NCBI GenBank assembly: GCA_036501365.1
Contig: DASYAL010000060.1
Coordinates: 186,001-250,000, forward strand
Source of the DNA: CAIKMD01 sp036501365
GTDB taxonomy: Bacteria > Pseudomonadota > Alphaproteobacteria > ATCC43930 > CGMCC-115725
Direction: 5' to 3'
DNA: 64,000 nt
Program-made: the position numbers and the translations under genes
Shown here: in pieces, positions 1 through 8,662 of the stretch
How positions within the stretch are numbered: the first letter of the stretch is position 1
How the letters are laid out: each line of letters begins with the position of its first letter
Notes under the pieces: generated by a model
Database searches by the model: none
The model's input: the letters and a program-made list of their open reading frames with translations, nothing else
Told to the model about the DNA's origin: nothing

Positions 1-1608
1 CGAATGCGCTGGCGCGGCGGCGCCGGGCGAAGAGCGCGGCGCCGGAACAAAAGCGGGCGGCGGCGCAGCGATGGCGGGACTCGCGCCGGCGGAGGGCGCC
101 GGAGGTGTCGGGGCGACCGCCATCGCGTTCGCCGCGCTCGGCGTCGGCTGGATCATTGCCGTGGGCGCGGGATTCGCGGTAAGCCCGCTGGTGCCGGCCG
201 GCGAGCCGGGTGTCGGCCGCGCATTGAGGTCGCCGTTCAGCACGCGATCCTTGTCACCCGGTGCGTAGAAGCCGTCGTTGCCGGTCCGCAGCGCGGTCGC
301 CGACGAGACCGGCTGCACCAGATAAGGCGTGACGAGGATGACGAGCTCGCTCTCGCCACGCTCGAAGGCGGTCGAGCGGAACAGCGAGCCGATGATCGGG
401 ATATCGGCAATCCAGGGATAGGAATTGAGCTGCTGCTGCGTCGTATTCTGCAGCAGGCCGGCGATGGCGAAGGTTTGGCCGCTGCCAAGCTCGACCGTGG
501 TGTCAGCGCGCCGCGTCGTGATGCCCGGCACGCTCACGCCCTCGATCGTGACGCCTTGGTTGGGCGCGAGCTCGCTCACCTCGGGCGCCACGTGTAGTGC
601 GATGCGCCCGTCGGCGAGGATGGTCGGCGTGAAGTTGAGGCTGACGCCGAATTGCTTCCAGTCGATGGTGATCGCGGCAATCCCGTTGGTACCACCGGAT
701 TGCGGCACCGGTACTGGGAACTCGCCGCCAGCGAGGAAGTTGGCCTTCTGACCCGAGACGGTGACGAGGTTAGGTTCGGCGAGAATGGTGATAAGGCCCT
801 GCTGCGCCAGGGCGTCGACCACCGCGTTGATGAAGAAATTGCCGTTGCGGAGGCTGGCGAAAATATTGTTGTTCGTCGCGTTGCCGATCAGCGTCCCCGT
901 CGGCGTGTTGAAACCGCCGAGACCGGCCGCACCCGTTGTCGGGATGGGCGGTACCAGCGCCGGCGTCGCATTGACGAAGCCGAAGGACGCCATGCTACTC
1001 TGCTGAATGTTCTCCCAGTTGATGCCGAATTGCTTCAGCACGTTGCGTTGCACTTCGGCGATGCGGACCTGGAGATCGATTTGGTTCGGCGCATCGAGCG
1101 TCAGCTTGTTGACGAGCTGCGCCGGGGTGGCGACATAGCGCGCGGCGATCTTGCGGATATCGTCGCCTTCGGCGGCGTCCGCGACCGAGCCTTCGAGCAC
1201 GATCGAATCGTCGACCGCCTTGGCCTGGATCTTGTGGCTCGGATCGATCTGCTGGATTTCGCGCTGCAGCCGGTCGATGTCCTGATGCACCTCGACACGG
1301 CTGTCGAGCAGCACCGCGTCCTGCTGGTCGACCGCATAGACCGTGGTTTCGCCTGCGGCCTTGCCCATCAGATAGAGCACGGTCGGCGATTTCAGCTGCA
1401 CGTCGGCGACGTCGGGATCGGCGACGAAGACGCTGGAGCAGGGCCGATCGAGGCGGATGATCAGGCCTTTGCTGACGTCGAGCGTGATCGGCGCGCCGGT
1501 CGGACGGATGACCTGCGCCGCCCGCGCGGCGCCGCCGATCGGTAGGACGGCGAGCGCAACGGCAAGGCCGAGCGCGAAGAACTGGGCGGCAACGGATCGG
1601 CGATTCAT
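1..1608 (-). CDS. cpaC: Tad/Flp pilus secretin CpaC (RcpA), C-terminus cut by window edge
   Basis: Outer-membrane secretin through which the Flp/Tad pilus leaves the cell. The frame stays open from ATG at 1608 to base 1 (536 codons, no stop seen). Residues 1-29 form a signal peptide with a basic start and a hydrophobic core. An N-terminal pilus-secretin domain and a BON-like segment follow at about 30-150. The secretin core shows the family's V-P-V-P turn near residue 295 and a VAPEVSEL segment near 339. The visible C-terminal part is rich in Pro and Ala, a low-complexity tail beyond the secretin core. The start lies one base beyond the cpaB stop, so the two are surely co-transcribed. Family and frame are clear; the true C-terminus is unknown. 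Confidence 0.9.
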   Translation of the reverse strand, partial: MNRRSVAAQFFALGLAVALAVLPIGGAARAAQVIRPTGAPITLDVSKGLIIRLDRPCSSVFVADPDVADVQLKSPTVLYLMGKAAGETTVYAVDQQDAVLLDSRVEVHQDIDRLQREIQQIDPSHKIQAKAVDDSIVLEGSVADAAEGDDIRKIAARYVATPAQLVNKLTLDAPNQIDLQVRIAEVQRNVLKQFGINWENIQQSSMASFGFVNATPALVPPIPTTGAAGLGGFNTPTGTLIGNATNNNIFASLRNGNFFINAVVDALAQQGLITILAEPNLVTVSGQKANFLAGGEFPVPVPQSGGTNGIAAITIDWKQFGVSLNFTPTILADGRIALHVAPEVSELAPNQGVTIEGVSVPGITTRRADTTVELGSGQTFAIAGLLQNTTQQQLNSYPWIADIPIIGSLFRSTAFERGESELVILVTPYLVQPVSSATALRTGNDGFYAPGDKDRVLNGDLNARPTPGSPAGTSGLTANPAPTAMIQPTPSAANAMAVAPTPPAPSAGASPAIAAPPPAFVPAPRSSPGAAAPAHS

Positions 1609-1609
1609 C

Positions 1610-2503
1610 TCACTTGCCGCTTTCCGGGAAATCGAGGGATTTGCTCTTGTTACCGCGCACGAGTTCGACCTGGGCGTCGCCCCTGGTTGCGGCGGGCGCC
1701 GAATGCGGCAGCAGCCCAAGATCGGTCGCCTCATTGTCCCAGACCACCGAGGGTTTCGCGGGCTGGCCGCGCGCGTCGGTCGTCATCGGTTTGTCGTCGC
1801 CCGCAGCAAGGGCGCGCAAGGTCAGCGACAGCTTGCCCATATCGCTGACAAGGGCAAGGATCTCCGCCTGCTTCGGCGTGACCTCGAGCGTCGCCGAACG
1901 CGCCATCACACTCTGATCCGACATGTCGCTCATCTTCTGGTCGATGGCGAGGACGCGGATGTCTTCGAGCACTGTCTCGCTGGCGTGATGCTCCGGCTGA
2001 TTGGTGCCATTGCCGGGGACCACGGCGGTGAGCACGACGTCGACATGGTCGCCGGGAAGAACGAGGCCGGCGAGGCCGGCGTTCTGCTGCAGCTGTACGG
2101 TAACCGCGCGCGATCCTGCCGACATGATTGCCGAGAGGAAGCCGCGATCGCCTTTCTTGATGAGGCGATCGTCGCTGATCGGCTCGCCACCCGAGATCGC
2201 GGCGCGCACCACCGAGCCGACGAGGTCGTCGATGGGACGGGTGCCCTCGACGATGTAGCTCGCATTTAGCCCCGCATCCGGCCAGGGCTGCCACTCCAGA
2301 TCGTCGGGCTGAAGGAATTGCCCGGCGGGAAGGCCATGGGTTGCAACCAGAATCTTGGTCGCCTTCGCGGCCTCGACAGTGCTGGCCGGCACGGCGCTGA
2401 GCCGCGCCTGATTGACCCAGGCGCGCACGATCATCGCCGTCGCCAGCGACAGCGTCACGGCGGCGGTCAGAAGCAGGGTGCGGCGATAGGATAACAACAA
2501 CAT
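1610..2503 (-). CDS. cpaB: Flp pilus assembly protein CpaB (RcpC)
   Basis: Periplasmic/inner-membrane partner of the CpaC secretin in Tad pilus assembly. The 297-residue product has one N-terminal membrane segment (about 8-27), an SAF domain (about 45-110, with the characteristic GLPAG and LQPDDL elements) and the RcpC domain behind it, with a VLPGDHVDVVLT stretch. I chose ATG at 2503 because a GAAAGAG Shine-Dalgarno sequence lies 7 bases upstream and the membrane helix then begins at once; an in-frame start at 2572 would add 23 residues without a good ribosome site. The stop is one base before the cpaC start. Upstream, 2504-2691 separates it from the TadD-like gene and may hold a promoter, but I saw no convincing -35/-10 pair. 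Confidence 0.88.
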   Translation of the reverse strand: MLLLSYRRTLLLTAAVTLSLATAMIVRAWVNQARLSAVPASTVEAAKATKILVATHGLPAGQFLQPDDLEWQPWPDAGLNASYIVEGTRPIDDLVGSVVRAAISGGEPISDDRLIKKGDRGFLSAIMSAGSRAVTVQLQQNAGLAGLVLPGDHVDVVLTAVVPGNGTNQPEHHASETVLEDIRVLAIDQKMSDMSDQSVMARSATLEVTPKQAEILALVSDMGKLSLTLRALAAGDDKPMTTDARGQPAKPSVVWDNEATDLGLLPHSAPAATRGDAQVELVRGNKSKSLDFPESGK

Positions 2504-2691
2504 ACGCGCTCTTTCGGCTTCGGCGGACGTGCTCAACGCGGGGAGCTGAAAGCGACGCGTGTAAATGTGCAAACAAGTCCAGCGGAACCCGTCGCCGGCT
2601 CGCAGCTCTGGCGACGATTCTTATGAAGTCTGGTTACCAACCCCTGAAAGATGTCGCGAAATGACGGTATTTATTGCCGTTTTTTCGCTGG

Positions 2692-3675
2692 TTAAGGCGC
2701 TTTCATGTTCAACGGCAGAAGGCTCGGCGGCGACACCGCAGTCGGGTTCACGGCGGGCGCGGTCGCATTGGTGGCCGGTTGTGCGATGCCCGCGCTCGGT
2801 TCGGCGGCGACAGCTTGCGGCAGCGGCGGCGCGACGTTGAGATGCACCACGGGCCCGGCGGCCTCGGCCTTGTTGGCCGCCCAGGGCGCGGGATCCGCGG
2901 CCGCCTCGGCGGGCGGCTGCGAGAGATAGGCGGCGAGAGTCTGATGTAGGCCCGCCTCGTTCATGCCCGGCGCGTCGGCGAGGGCAGCCTCGGTCTGCCC
3001 CATGGCGAGCTCGACCAGGGCGCGGTTGAAGCGATAGCGGTCGCTCGCCTGCGGCGAGGCGAGCAAGGCCGAGAAGGTCTTCAGCGCCCCCGGGAGATTG
3101 CCGGTGGCGAGCTCCATCAGACCGTAATTGTTGCGCAGCGCGGGATCCTCGGGCGCGAGGTCGAGGCCCTGGTCGTAATTTTCCTTGGCGAGATCGAATT
3201 TCCGCTGCATCGCGAGGGCGACGCCCATCGCGTTATAGAGCTTGGGGTCGGTCTTGCGCGTCTCGAGCGCGATCGCGAATTGCCCGGCTGCGGCTCCCGC
3301 ATCGCCGCGCGTCAGCTCGATTTCGCCGAGCCGGAAGGCCGCTTCCGGATCCTTCGGGGCGAGATTTTGCGCCGCTTCATAGGCGGCGAAAGCGCCATCG
3401 TCGTCCTTGCGCGCGAGGCCGATGGCGCCGAGGCGCAATTGCGCCTCGAGTGAATTCGGCTCGGCGTTGGCGGCCTTGGCGTAATCGGCGGCGGCGCCGT
3501 CGAGATCGCCTTTGGCGCGCGCCGCATCGCCCGCGTGTATCAATTCGGCGCCTTGCGGGCCGGACGATGGCACCGTGGTGCAAGCACTTGCGAGCGCGCC
3601 GAGCGCGGCGAGCAGCGTCCATCCTAGCGCTCGATTCCGGAGATGACCCCTCAGGACGAAAGCGGTTGTCCGCAC
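2692..3675 (-). CDS. tadD: TadD-like tetratricopeptide lipoprotein
   Basis: A 327-residue TPR protein. The N-terminus has a hydrophobic segment (about 17-31) ending in ASAC with Cys32, which suggests lipidation, although the -3 position is Ala rather than Leu. TPR units fill about 43-240, and the last 90 residues are a Pro/Ala-rich tail. In Tad systems TadD is an outer-membrane pilotin-like lipoprotein for the secretin. The position directly upstream of cpaB and cpaC, on the same strand, supports that role. The start is GTG at 3675 with GAGG 8 bases upstream. TPR sequences are generic, so the TadD assignment leans on context. Confidence 0.75.
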   Translation of the reverse strand: MRTTAFVLRGHLRNRALGWTLLAALGALASACTTVPSSGPQGAELIHAGDAARAKGDLDGAAADYAKAANAEPNSLEAQLRLGAIGLARKDDDGAFAAYEAAQNLAPKDPEAAFRLGEIELTRGDAGAAAGQFAIALETRKTDPKLYNAMGVALAMQRKFDLAKENYDQGLDLAPEDPALRNNYGLMELATGNLPGALKTFSALLASPQASDRYRFNRALVELAMGQTEAALADAPGMNEAGLHQTLAAYLSQPPAEAAADPAPWAANKAEAAGPVVHLNVAPPLPQAVAAEPSAGIAQPATNATAPAVNPTAVSPPSLLPLNMKAP

Positions 3676-3792
3676 GCTCGATACCTCGCCGAAAACGACC
3701 GAGGCCAGTGTGGCGTGCGCGTGGTTAACAAGCGGTGAAATCGGCGCGCCGCAGCGCCGCGCCGCGCGGTCGAATTTCGGTGAGGGGCGCGT

Positions 3793-3960
3793 TCAGATGA
3801 ACGGAAAAGCGAGGCCCATCAGCGCGACGCTGCCGACCAGCAGGCTGCCGCCCCAATGCTGCAACTCATTGCGATGCGCCGGAAAGATGTCGGCGATCGC
3901 CGCCGCGAGGCCGCCGACGGCGAGCCCGCCGAAACCGATGAAAGGAACCGCATGTATCAT
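3793..3960 (-). CDS. small membrane protein, 55 residues
   Basis: Not recognised. The reading frame starts at ATG 3960 with a strong GGAGG ribosome site 5 bases away and ends at TGA 3793. The product has two hydrophobic glycine/alanine-rich stretches (about residues 5-23 and 37-55) separated by a short hydrophilic turn (FPAHRNELQHW), so a helical-hairpin membrane protein is likely. It stands alone in the gap between the tadD-like gene and the DUF3309 gene, on the minus strand. Ribosome site and composition make it a credible gene despite its size. Confidence 0.6.
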   Translation of the reverse strand: MIHAVPFIGFGGLAVGGLAAAIADIFPAHRNELQHWGGSLLVGSVALMGLAFPFI

Positions 3961-4048
3961 GTCCGCCTCCCGACCGACGAGGCCCTCAAACCCCTATGCA
4001 AGCACGGCAAAGGTAAAGATTTGGTTGCCGCATCGGATCGGCGATCGC

Positions 4049-4072
4049 GTCGGCGCGCTAAAACGCGCCGAC
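4049..4072 (-). terminator. perfect 9-bp inverted repeat at the DUF3309 stop
   Basis: GTCGGCGCG at 4049-4057 pairs exactly with CGCGCCGAC at 4064-4072, leaving a 6-base loop. The stop codon of the DUF3309 gene lies in the stem-loop. There is no T-tract after it on either strand, so an intrinsic terminator is uncertain; an mRNA 3'-end stabiliser is equally possible. Confidence 0.4.
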
Positions 4073-4213
4073 GACAATGAGCACGACGATGATGACGAGG
4101 AGGACGCCGGCACCGCCCGAGGGGTAGTAGCCCCAGCCCGCGCTATACGGCCAAGTCGGCAAGGCGCCGATCAGCAGAATGATCAAGATGATCAAGAGCA
4201 AGGTTCGCAGCAT
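4058..4213 (-). CDS. DUF3309 family small membrane protein
   Basis: A 51-residue protein of the DUF3309 family, common in alpha- and betaproteobacteria and of unknown function. It shows the family pattern: an Ile/Leu-rich first helix (about 3-15), the conserved GALPTWPYS...GWGYYPSGG centre and a second Val/Ile-rich helix to the C-terminus. Start ATG 4213 has AAAGG about 8 bases upstream; the stop at 4058 sits in an inverted repeat. The centre motif makes the family call firm. Confidence 0.8.
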   Translation of the reverse strand: MLRTLLLIILIILLIGALPTWPYSAGWGYYPSGGAGVLLVIIVVLIVVGAF

Positions 4214-4301
4214 GGCGGTGCCTTTGGTGCCGTGAAAGCCGCATCTTCAACGCGCTAGGCACGGGATCGTTCCGCATGCCTGCGGTAAGAGCGGCAGCCG
4301 C

Positions 4302-5285
4302 TCAACCCTTCGTCCGCGCGAGTTCGGCATCAACCAGCCGGTCGACCACCCCGTCCCACGACACCGAGGCCTGCCAGCCGAGCAATTCGCGTGCACGGCT
4401 CGCATTGCCGCAGCTGAAAGCGAGGTCGACCGGCCGTAGCAGAGCCTCGTCGGCGCGCACGTATTTCTCCCAATCGAGACCCACCCGGGCGAAAGCGCGC
4501 GCGGTGAATTCGCGCAATGTCGCGGCGTTGCCGGTCGCGATTACCAGATCCTGCGGCTGCGGCCGCTGCAGCATCAGCCACATCGCCTCGACGAATTCGG
4601 GCGCCCAGCCCCAATCGCGCGCGATGTCGAGATTGCCGAGGGCGAGCGAGTCCTGCCGACGCTGCGCGATCGCGACCGCGCCGCGCACGATCTTCTGCGT
4701 CACGTAGCGCGCCGGCCGCAGCGGGCTTTCATGATTGAACAGCAGGCCCGAGCAGGCATGAAGGCCATAGGCCTCACGATAATTGGCGACGATCCAATGC
4801 GCCGAGGCTTTGGCGATGCTGTAAGGGCTGCGCGGCGCGAAGGCGGTGGTCTCGACCGCGCCGTCCGGCGGCGTGACGCCGAAGCATTCGCTCGACGCGG
4901 CGCTGTAATAGCGGATGTCGCCGCCAAGAAAGCGGATTGCCTCGAGCAGCGTGACGGTGCCGAAGATGATGCCGTCCAGGGTCTCGACCGGTTGGGTGAA
5001 GGACAACCCGACCGAAGATTGCGCCGAGAGGTTATAGATCTCGCCGGGCGTGGTATCGCGGATGACCTGCACCACCGAGCGAAAATCGGTCACGGTCGCC
5101 GAATGCAGGCCGACGCGGTCCTCGATGCCGAGTGCGCGCAGATTAGCGAAATTCGCCAGCTCCTTGTCGCGCGACGCGCCGTGGACGGTATAGCCCTTGG
5201 CAAGGAGGCTCGCCGCCAGATAGGAGCCGTCCTGGCCCGAGATGCCGATGATCAGCGCGGTCTTGGCGTGGGGCGATGCGGCCAT
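4302..5285 (-). CDS. gmd: GDP-mannose 4,6-dehydratase-like SDR enzyme
   Basis: Extended short-chain dehydrogenase that most resembles GDP-mannose 4,6-dehydratase, which turns GDP-D-mannose into the 4-keto-6-deoxy sugar used for surface polysaccharide. Seen: the NAD(P) motif GISGQDGSY at residues 14-22; SSECFG near 130 with the catalytic Glu; YSIAK near 152-156 with the catalytic Tyr and Lys; and a LFNHESPLR segment typical of the family. At 327 residues it is somewhat shorter than classical Gmd (about 340-370). No other sugar gene is adjacent, so another NDP-sugar substrate is possible. It ends close to the DUF3309 gene and begins just after tRNA-Thr. Confidence 0.75.
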   Translation of the reverse strand: MAASPHAKTALIIGISGQDGSYLAASLLAKGYTVHGASRDKELANFANLRALGIEDRVGLHSATVTDFRSVVQVIRDTTPGEIYNLSAQSSVGLSFTQPVETLDGIIFGTVTLLEAIRFLGGDIRYYSAASSECFGVTPPDGAVETTAFAPRSPYSIAKASAHWIVANYREAYGLHACSGLLFNHESPLRPARYVTQKIVRGAVAIAQRRQDSLALGNLDIARDWGWAPEFVEAMWLMLQRPQPQDLVIATGNAATLREFTARAFARVGLDWEKYVRADEALLRPVDLAFSCGNASRARELLGWQASVSWDGVVDRLVDAELARTKG

Positions 5286-5332
5286 TCCTCGATCCTCGCC
5301 GTCACGGGACCGGCGAATGGTAGCGGTGCGAA

Positions 5333-5407
<75 letters not shown>

Positions 5408-5505
5408 GAACTTGGTGAGGTTTGAAGCACAGCGAGGGCTTGTTCGCAAGGTTGGGGTCCGATTTCGCTCGACCGCCGCGGCGCGGCGCCAGGCGGCACG
5501 GTCTC

Positions 5506-6948
5506 CTAGAGTCGCGCCGCCGTATCGTCGATCGCGAGGCCGAACGCGTCGCGCGGCGGCTGCGGCGGCATGACGGTTGCCGTGCCGCCGCCGGGCACCG
5601 GCAGCGACGGCATCATCTCGCTCGCAGCCTGTAGCCGCGGCGTGGGGGCGCGGCCGGGCAGCCGCCATTCGATGCTGTCGAAGCTTCGGCAACGCGGACA
5701 GATCGAGGTCCAGGCCGCGGCTTCGCCGCCGCAGGCGGCGCAGACATAGAGCGGGTCCTGCGCGCTCGTCGTGGTCGCGCGCGCGAGCCACATCCGCGCC
5801 GCCGGCAGATCGCCGTGCTCGGCCTCTTCGAGCTCCGCCATCAGCCGGGCGACGCGCGGACTCGGCGCCGGATTGTCCTCGCGGCCGCCGGCATCACCGA
5901 GGTGACGGCGTGCCTCACCCCAGAGCTTCGCCTTGAGCGCGGCCTCGGCCAGGGCGAGGTGGCTCTCGATGTGCTCCTTGCTACGCGCCGCGAGCGTCTC
6001 GAAGCGCTTCAGCCGTTGCAGCGGACGCTCGTCGGCGAGCAGCGCCTCATAGGCTGCGGCGAGCTCGGGATGCGGTGCTTTCGCCCAGGCGGTCTCGATC
6101 GCCCTGCGCGCCTGACGCGTGTGACCGGCGGCGCCGAGCAGTTCCGCATAGCGCGCTGCCGCATGGGTGAAGCCGGGCGCCAACGCGTGCGCCTTGGCGA
6201 CGAGGCGCACGGCGTCGCGATCGCGGTTCTCGGCGAGCGCGGCGGAGGATTGCTCGTAGAGCATCACCGCGCGATGCCGCTCGCTATCGCTCGCCGGGAG
6301 CGCTTTGCGTCGCGACGCCAGCGCCAAGGTCGCTTCGGCGTCGCTCCACTTGCCGGCACGCGCCTGCAGCTCGAAGAGACTTGCGAGTACCCATTGTGTC
6401 TTTGGCCGCAGCGCTTTGGCGCGCTCGGCGAGGCGCAGCGCTTCCGCCTCGTCGTTGCGCTTGAGCGCCTGCATGATGAGGCCGCGGAGGCCGAGGAATT
6501 CGGTCTCGGGGCGGTCGCGCATGGCGGTAAAATATTTCTGCGCCGCCTGCTCGTCACCGTTGAGCTGCGCCGCCTGGGCCGAGAGCAGTAAGGTCAGCGG
6601 CGGCTCGGCGAGCAGCGTGTCGGCCTGGCGCGCAAAGCGCTTGGCCTCGGCGGGGTCACCCGCCGCCACCGCGACCATGCCCTGGCTCAGCGCGCGATAG
6701 CCGCGCCGCCGCCGCCGCTCGCGCCGGCCACGCGCCATCATGTGCGGGCCGCGCACGATCAGCCGCAAGAGATGGAACAGCGCCGCCGCGATCGCCGCGG
6801 CCAGCACGACGCCCAGCATGAGGACGGCGACACTGGTGTCGACGCGCCAGCCTTGCCACACCAGCGATACTGTGCCCGGCCGGTCGGCGACGAACACCGC
6901 GCCGACGATCAGCAGCGCCATGACGATGATCGCCGGCAGCGCGCGCAT
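5506..6948 (-). CDS. hemY: HemY-like TPR protein with C-terminal zinc ribbon
   Basis: Inner-membrane TPR protein found in haem operons and thought to organise haem synthesis; no enzymatic activity is established. The 480-residue product has two N-terminal membrane helices (about 4-21 and 40-66), a very basic loop (RGRRERRRRRG near 73-83) and TPR-like helices to about 390. Four cysteines in two C-x-x-C pairs lie at about 400-418 in a rubredoxin-like ribbon, followed by a conserved FDSIEW stretch and a Pro-rich tail. It overlaps the preceding mitofilin-like gene by one base (TGATG), so the two are translationally coupled. The gene order hemC-hemD-mitofilin-like-hemY is usual for Alphaproteobacteria. 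Confidence 0.85.
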   Translation of the reverse strand: MRALPAIIVMALLIVGAVFVADRPGTVSLVWQGWRVDTSVAVLMLGVVLAAAIAAALFHLLRLIVRGPHMMARGRRERRRRRGYRALSQGMVAVAAGDPAEAKRFARQADTLLAEPPLTLLLSAQAAQLNGDEQAAQKYFTAMRDRPETEFLGLRGLIMQALKRNDEAEALRLAERAKALRPKTQWVLASLFELQARAGKWSDAEATLALASRRKALPASDSERHRAVMLYEQSSAALAENRDRDAVRLVAKAHALAPGFTHAAARYAELLGAAGHTRQARRAIETAWAKAPHPELAAAYEALLADERPLQRLKRFETLAARSKEHIESHLALAEAALKAKLWGEARRHLGDAGGREDNPAPSPRVARLMAELEEAEHGDLPAARMWLARATTTSAQDPLYVCAACGGEAAAWTSICPRCRSFDSIEWRLPGRAPTPRLQAASEMMPSLPVPGGGTATVMPPQPPRDAFGLAIDDTAARL

Positions 6949-7931
6949 CAGCCGCCGCGCGCTCCCGCGGCCATGTCGCCGGCGAGATTCCGGCTCAGCT
7001 TGGCGATGGTCTGTTCGACATCGAGCCGCTGTTGCGCCTCGGCCAGCCAGGGCTGCGCCGCGGCGGCGGGGGCGCCGCTCAGCGGCCCAAGCGCCTCGGC
7101 CGCGCCGGCGAGGTCGCTTTTGTCGAGCGCCGCTTGTGCCTGCGCGACGGCGCGGCCTGTCGGGCTGGTGCCGGCGCCGCGGCCATCGACGCGGCGGATG
7201 ACGACGAGGCCGCGCAGCCGCGCCAGCATCGCGTCGCCGAGGCTCTCATGGTCGGTCGGCGCCGCAGCTTCGGCGCGCAGGATCGCCGGCGCGATGTCGG
7301 CGGCGAAACGCTGCGCCAGCACCGCAGTGCTGGGGATGCCGGTCCTGGCCGGTGCTTCGAGCGGCTGCAGCGCATCGGCCCAGCCGGCGCGGCCCTGGCC
7401 CAGCGCTTCGACGCTGGCGAGTTCGGCGGCGAAGGGACGCGAGCCCGCGAGCGCGTTTCCAAGGCTGGCGAGCGCGACCATCAGCACACGCTGCGGACTC
7501 TCCGCATTCGCCGCCTCATCATGCGCGAGCTGCGCCAGCCGCGTATCGATCTGATCGAGACGGCTGTTAAGCTGCTGCACTTGCGCGGCGAGCGGAGCGA
7601 CGGCGGCGCTGGCATCGGGCGCGGGCTTGGTCTCGAGCGCGGCGACACGATCGGACAGCGCCAGCACATCGCTCAGCCGCTGTTCGATCGCGGTGAGGCG
7701 CTGGGCGGTCTGCTCTTGCTGCTGCGGCTGCGCATTGCGCGCGGTCCAGGGCAGCACCGGCATCAGCGCTGGTGCCCAATAAGGCGAGGCGCCGATCAGC
7801 GCCAAGGCGAGCACCAGCATTCCGCCAAGCCATACAGCAACGGGCAGGCGCGGCAGCGGACGGCGCGGTTTCACCGCGCCTCCGGTCGGCGGGGCGGTAT
7901 CGATCGGGCGCGGCGGCGAAGCGTCGCTCAT
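6948..7931 (-). CDS. mitofilin-like membrane protein of the hem operon
   Basis: A 327-residue protein with a Pro-rich cytoplasmic N-terminus (1-28), one membrane helix (about 30-48), a coiled-coil-prone Gln/Leu-rich region (about 70-140) and an Ala-rich helical C-terminus. This matches the bacterial mitofilin/COG4223 proteins encoded between hemD and hemY in Alphaproteobacteria, which are related to the eukaryotic Mic60 membrane-shaping protein. It overlaps hemD by four bases (ATGA) and hemY by one. The sequence is low-complexity, so the family call rests as much on position and architecture as on motifs. Confidence 0.75.
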   Translation of the reverse strand: MSDASPPRPIDTAPPTGGAVKPRRPLPRLPVAVWLGGMLVLALALIGASPYWAPALMPVLPWTARNAQPQQQEQTAQRLTAIEQRLSDVLALSDRVAALETKPAPDASAAVAPLAAQVQQLNSRLDQIDTRLAQLAHDEAANAESPQRVLMVALASLGNALAGSRPFAAELASVEALGQGRAGWADALQPLEAPARTGIPSTAVLAQRFAADIAPAILRAEAAAPTDHESLGDAMLARLRGLVVIRRVDGRGAGTSPTGRAVAQAQAALDKSDLAGAAEALGPLSGAPAAAAQPWLAEAQQRLDVEQTIAKLSRNLAGDMAAGARGG

Positions 7932-8662
7932 CCGCGACCTCGTGCAGCCGCGCTGGCGTCGAGCGCCGCCAGCACGGCGTCCTCATTGGGCGTGGGCGCG
8001 ACCGCGACGCGGCGCCACGGCAGCGGCGCCAATCGCTCGGCGACGGCGGCGCTTAAGGCGATCGCGGTCATATGCTGGCAGCCCTCATTCAAATCTGCGG
8101 CCAGCCTAACAAAGGTCGCGGCGTTGCGGGGGGAGAAAAACAGCGCGGCATCGATCTCCCCATGCTGGATCGCCGCGCGCGTCGCGGCGCTGAGGCGCTC
8201 GGCGGGCGTCGCGTCGTAAAGCACGGCGCGGCGTACGATAAAGCCTGCCGCGTCCAACAGCCCGGCAAGATCGCCGGCGGTGACGCTGCCGGCGGCATGG
8301 ATCAGCGCGCCGTCCTTGGCCTTCAGCCGCGCGATGACCAGTTGCGCCAGATCATCGATCGCGCCGCCGGCGCTGGTCACCTCGGCGAAGCCGGCATCGC
8401 GCGCGGCGGCGGCGGTGGCGTCGCCGACGGCGAAAGCGCGGAAGTCGCGGCGCGGCGTCGCGGCGGCGAAAGCGCGGACGCCATTGGCCGAGGTGAAGAG
8501 CGCGGCCTGCACGCCCTCGAGGAACGGCGCGACACCGCGCGCGGTATCGGGGCGAAAGCGGATCGTCATCAGGCTCTCGATCATGCTCTGATGGCCGCGG
8601 CCAGCGAGTCGCCTGGCGAGTTTTTCCGCATCGCCCTCGGCGCGCGTGATCAGCACCCTCAT
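7928..8662 (-). CDS. hemD: uroporphyrinogen-III synthase
   Basis: Closes and isomerises hydroxymethylbilane to uroporphyrinogen III, the branch point for haem, sirohaem and cobalamin. The 244-residue length fits. It starts with the family's MRVLITRAEGDAEKLARRL pattern, has TSANGVRAFA near residue 60 and a VLYDATPA element near 150, and ends with the HMTAIALSAAVAERL segment. HemD is a fast-evolving family, but position directly after hemC (4-base overlap at 8659-8662) removes doubt. Confidence 0.92.
   Translation of the reverse strand: MRVLITRAEGDAEKLARRLAGRGHQSMIESLMTIRFRPDTARGVAPFLEGVQAALFTSANGVRAFAAATPRRDFRAFAVGDATAAAARDAGFAEVTSAGGAIDDLAQLVIARLKAKDGALIHAAGSVTAGDLAGLLDAAGFIVRRAVLYDATPAERLSAATRAAIQHGEIDAALFFSPRNAATFVRLAADLNEGCQHMTAIALSAAVAERLAPLPWRRVAVAPTPNEDAVLAALDASAAARGRG

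Noticed and set aside
2660..2687. ACGG/CCGT hairpin with a T-run between cpaB and the TadD-like gene
   Set aside because: The T-run is on the plus strand while both genes are on the minus strand, and the stem is only 4 bp.
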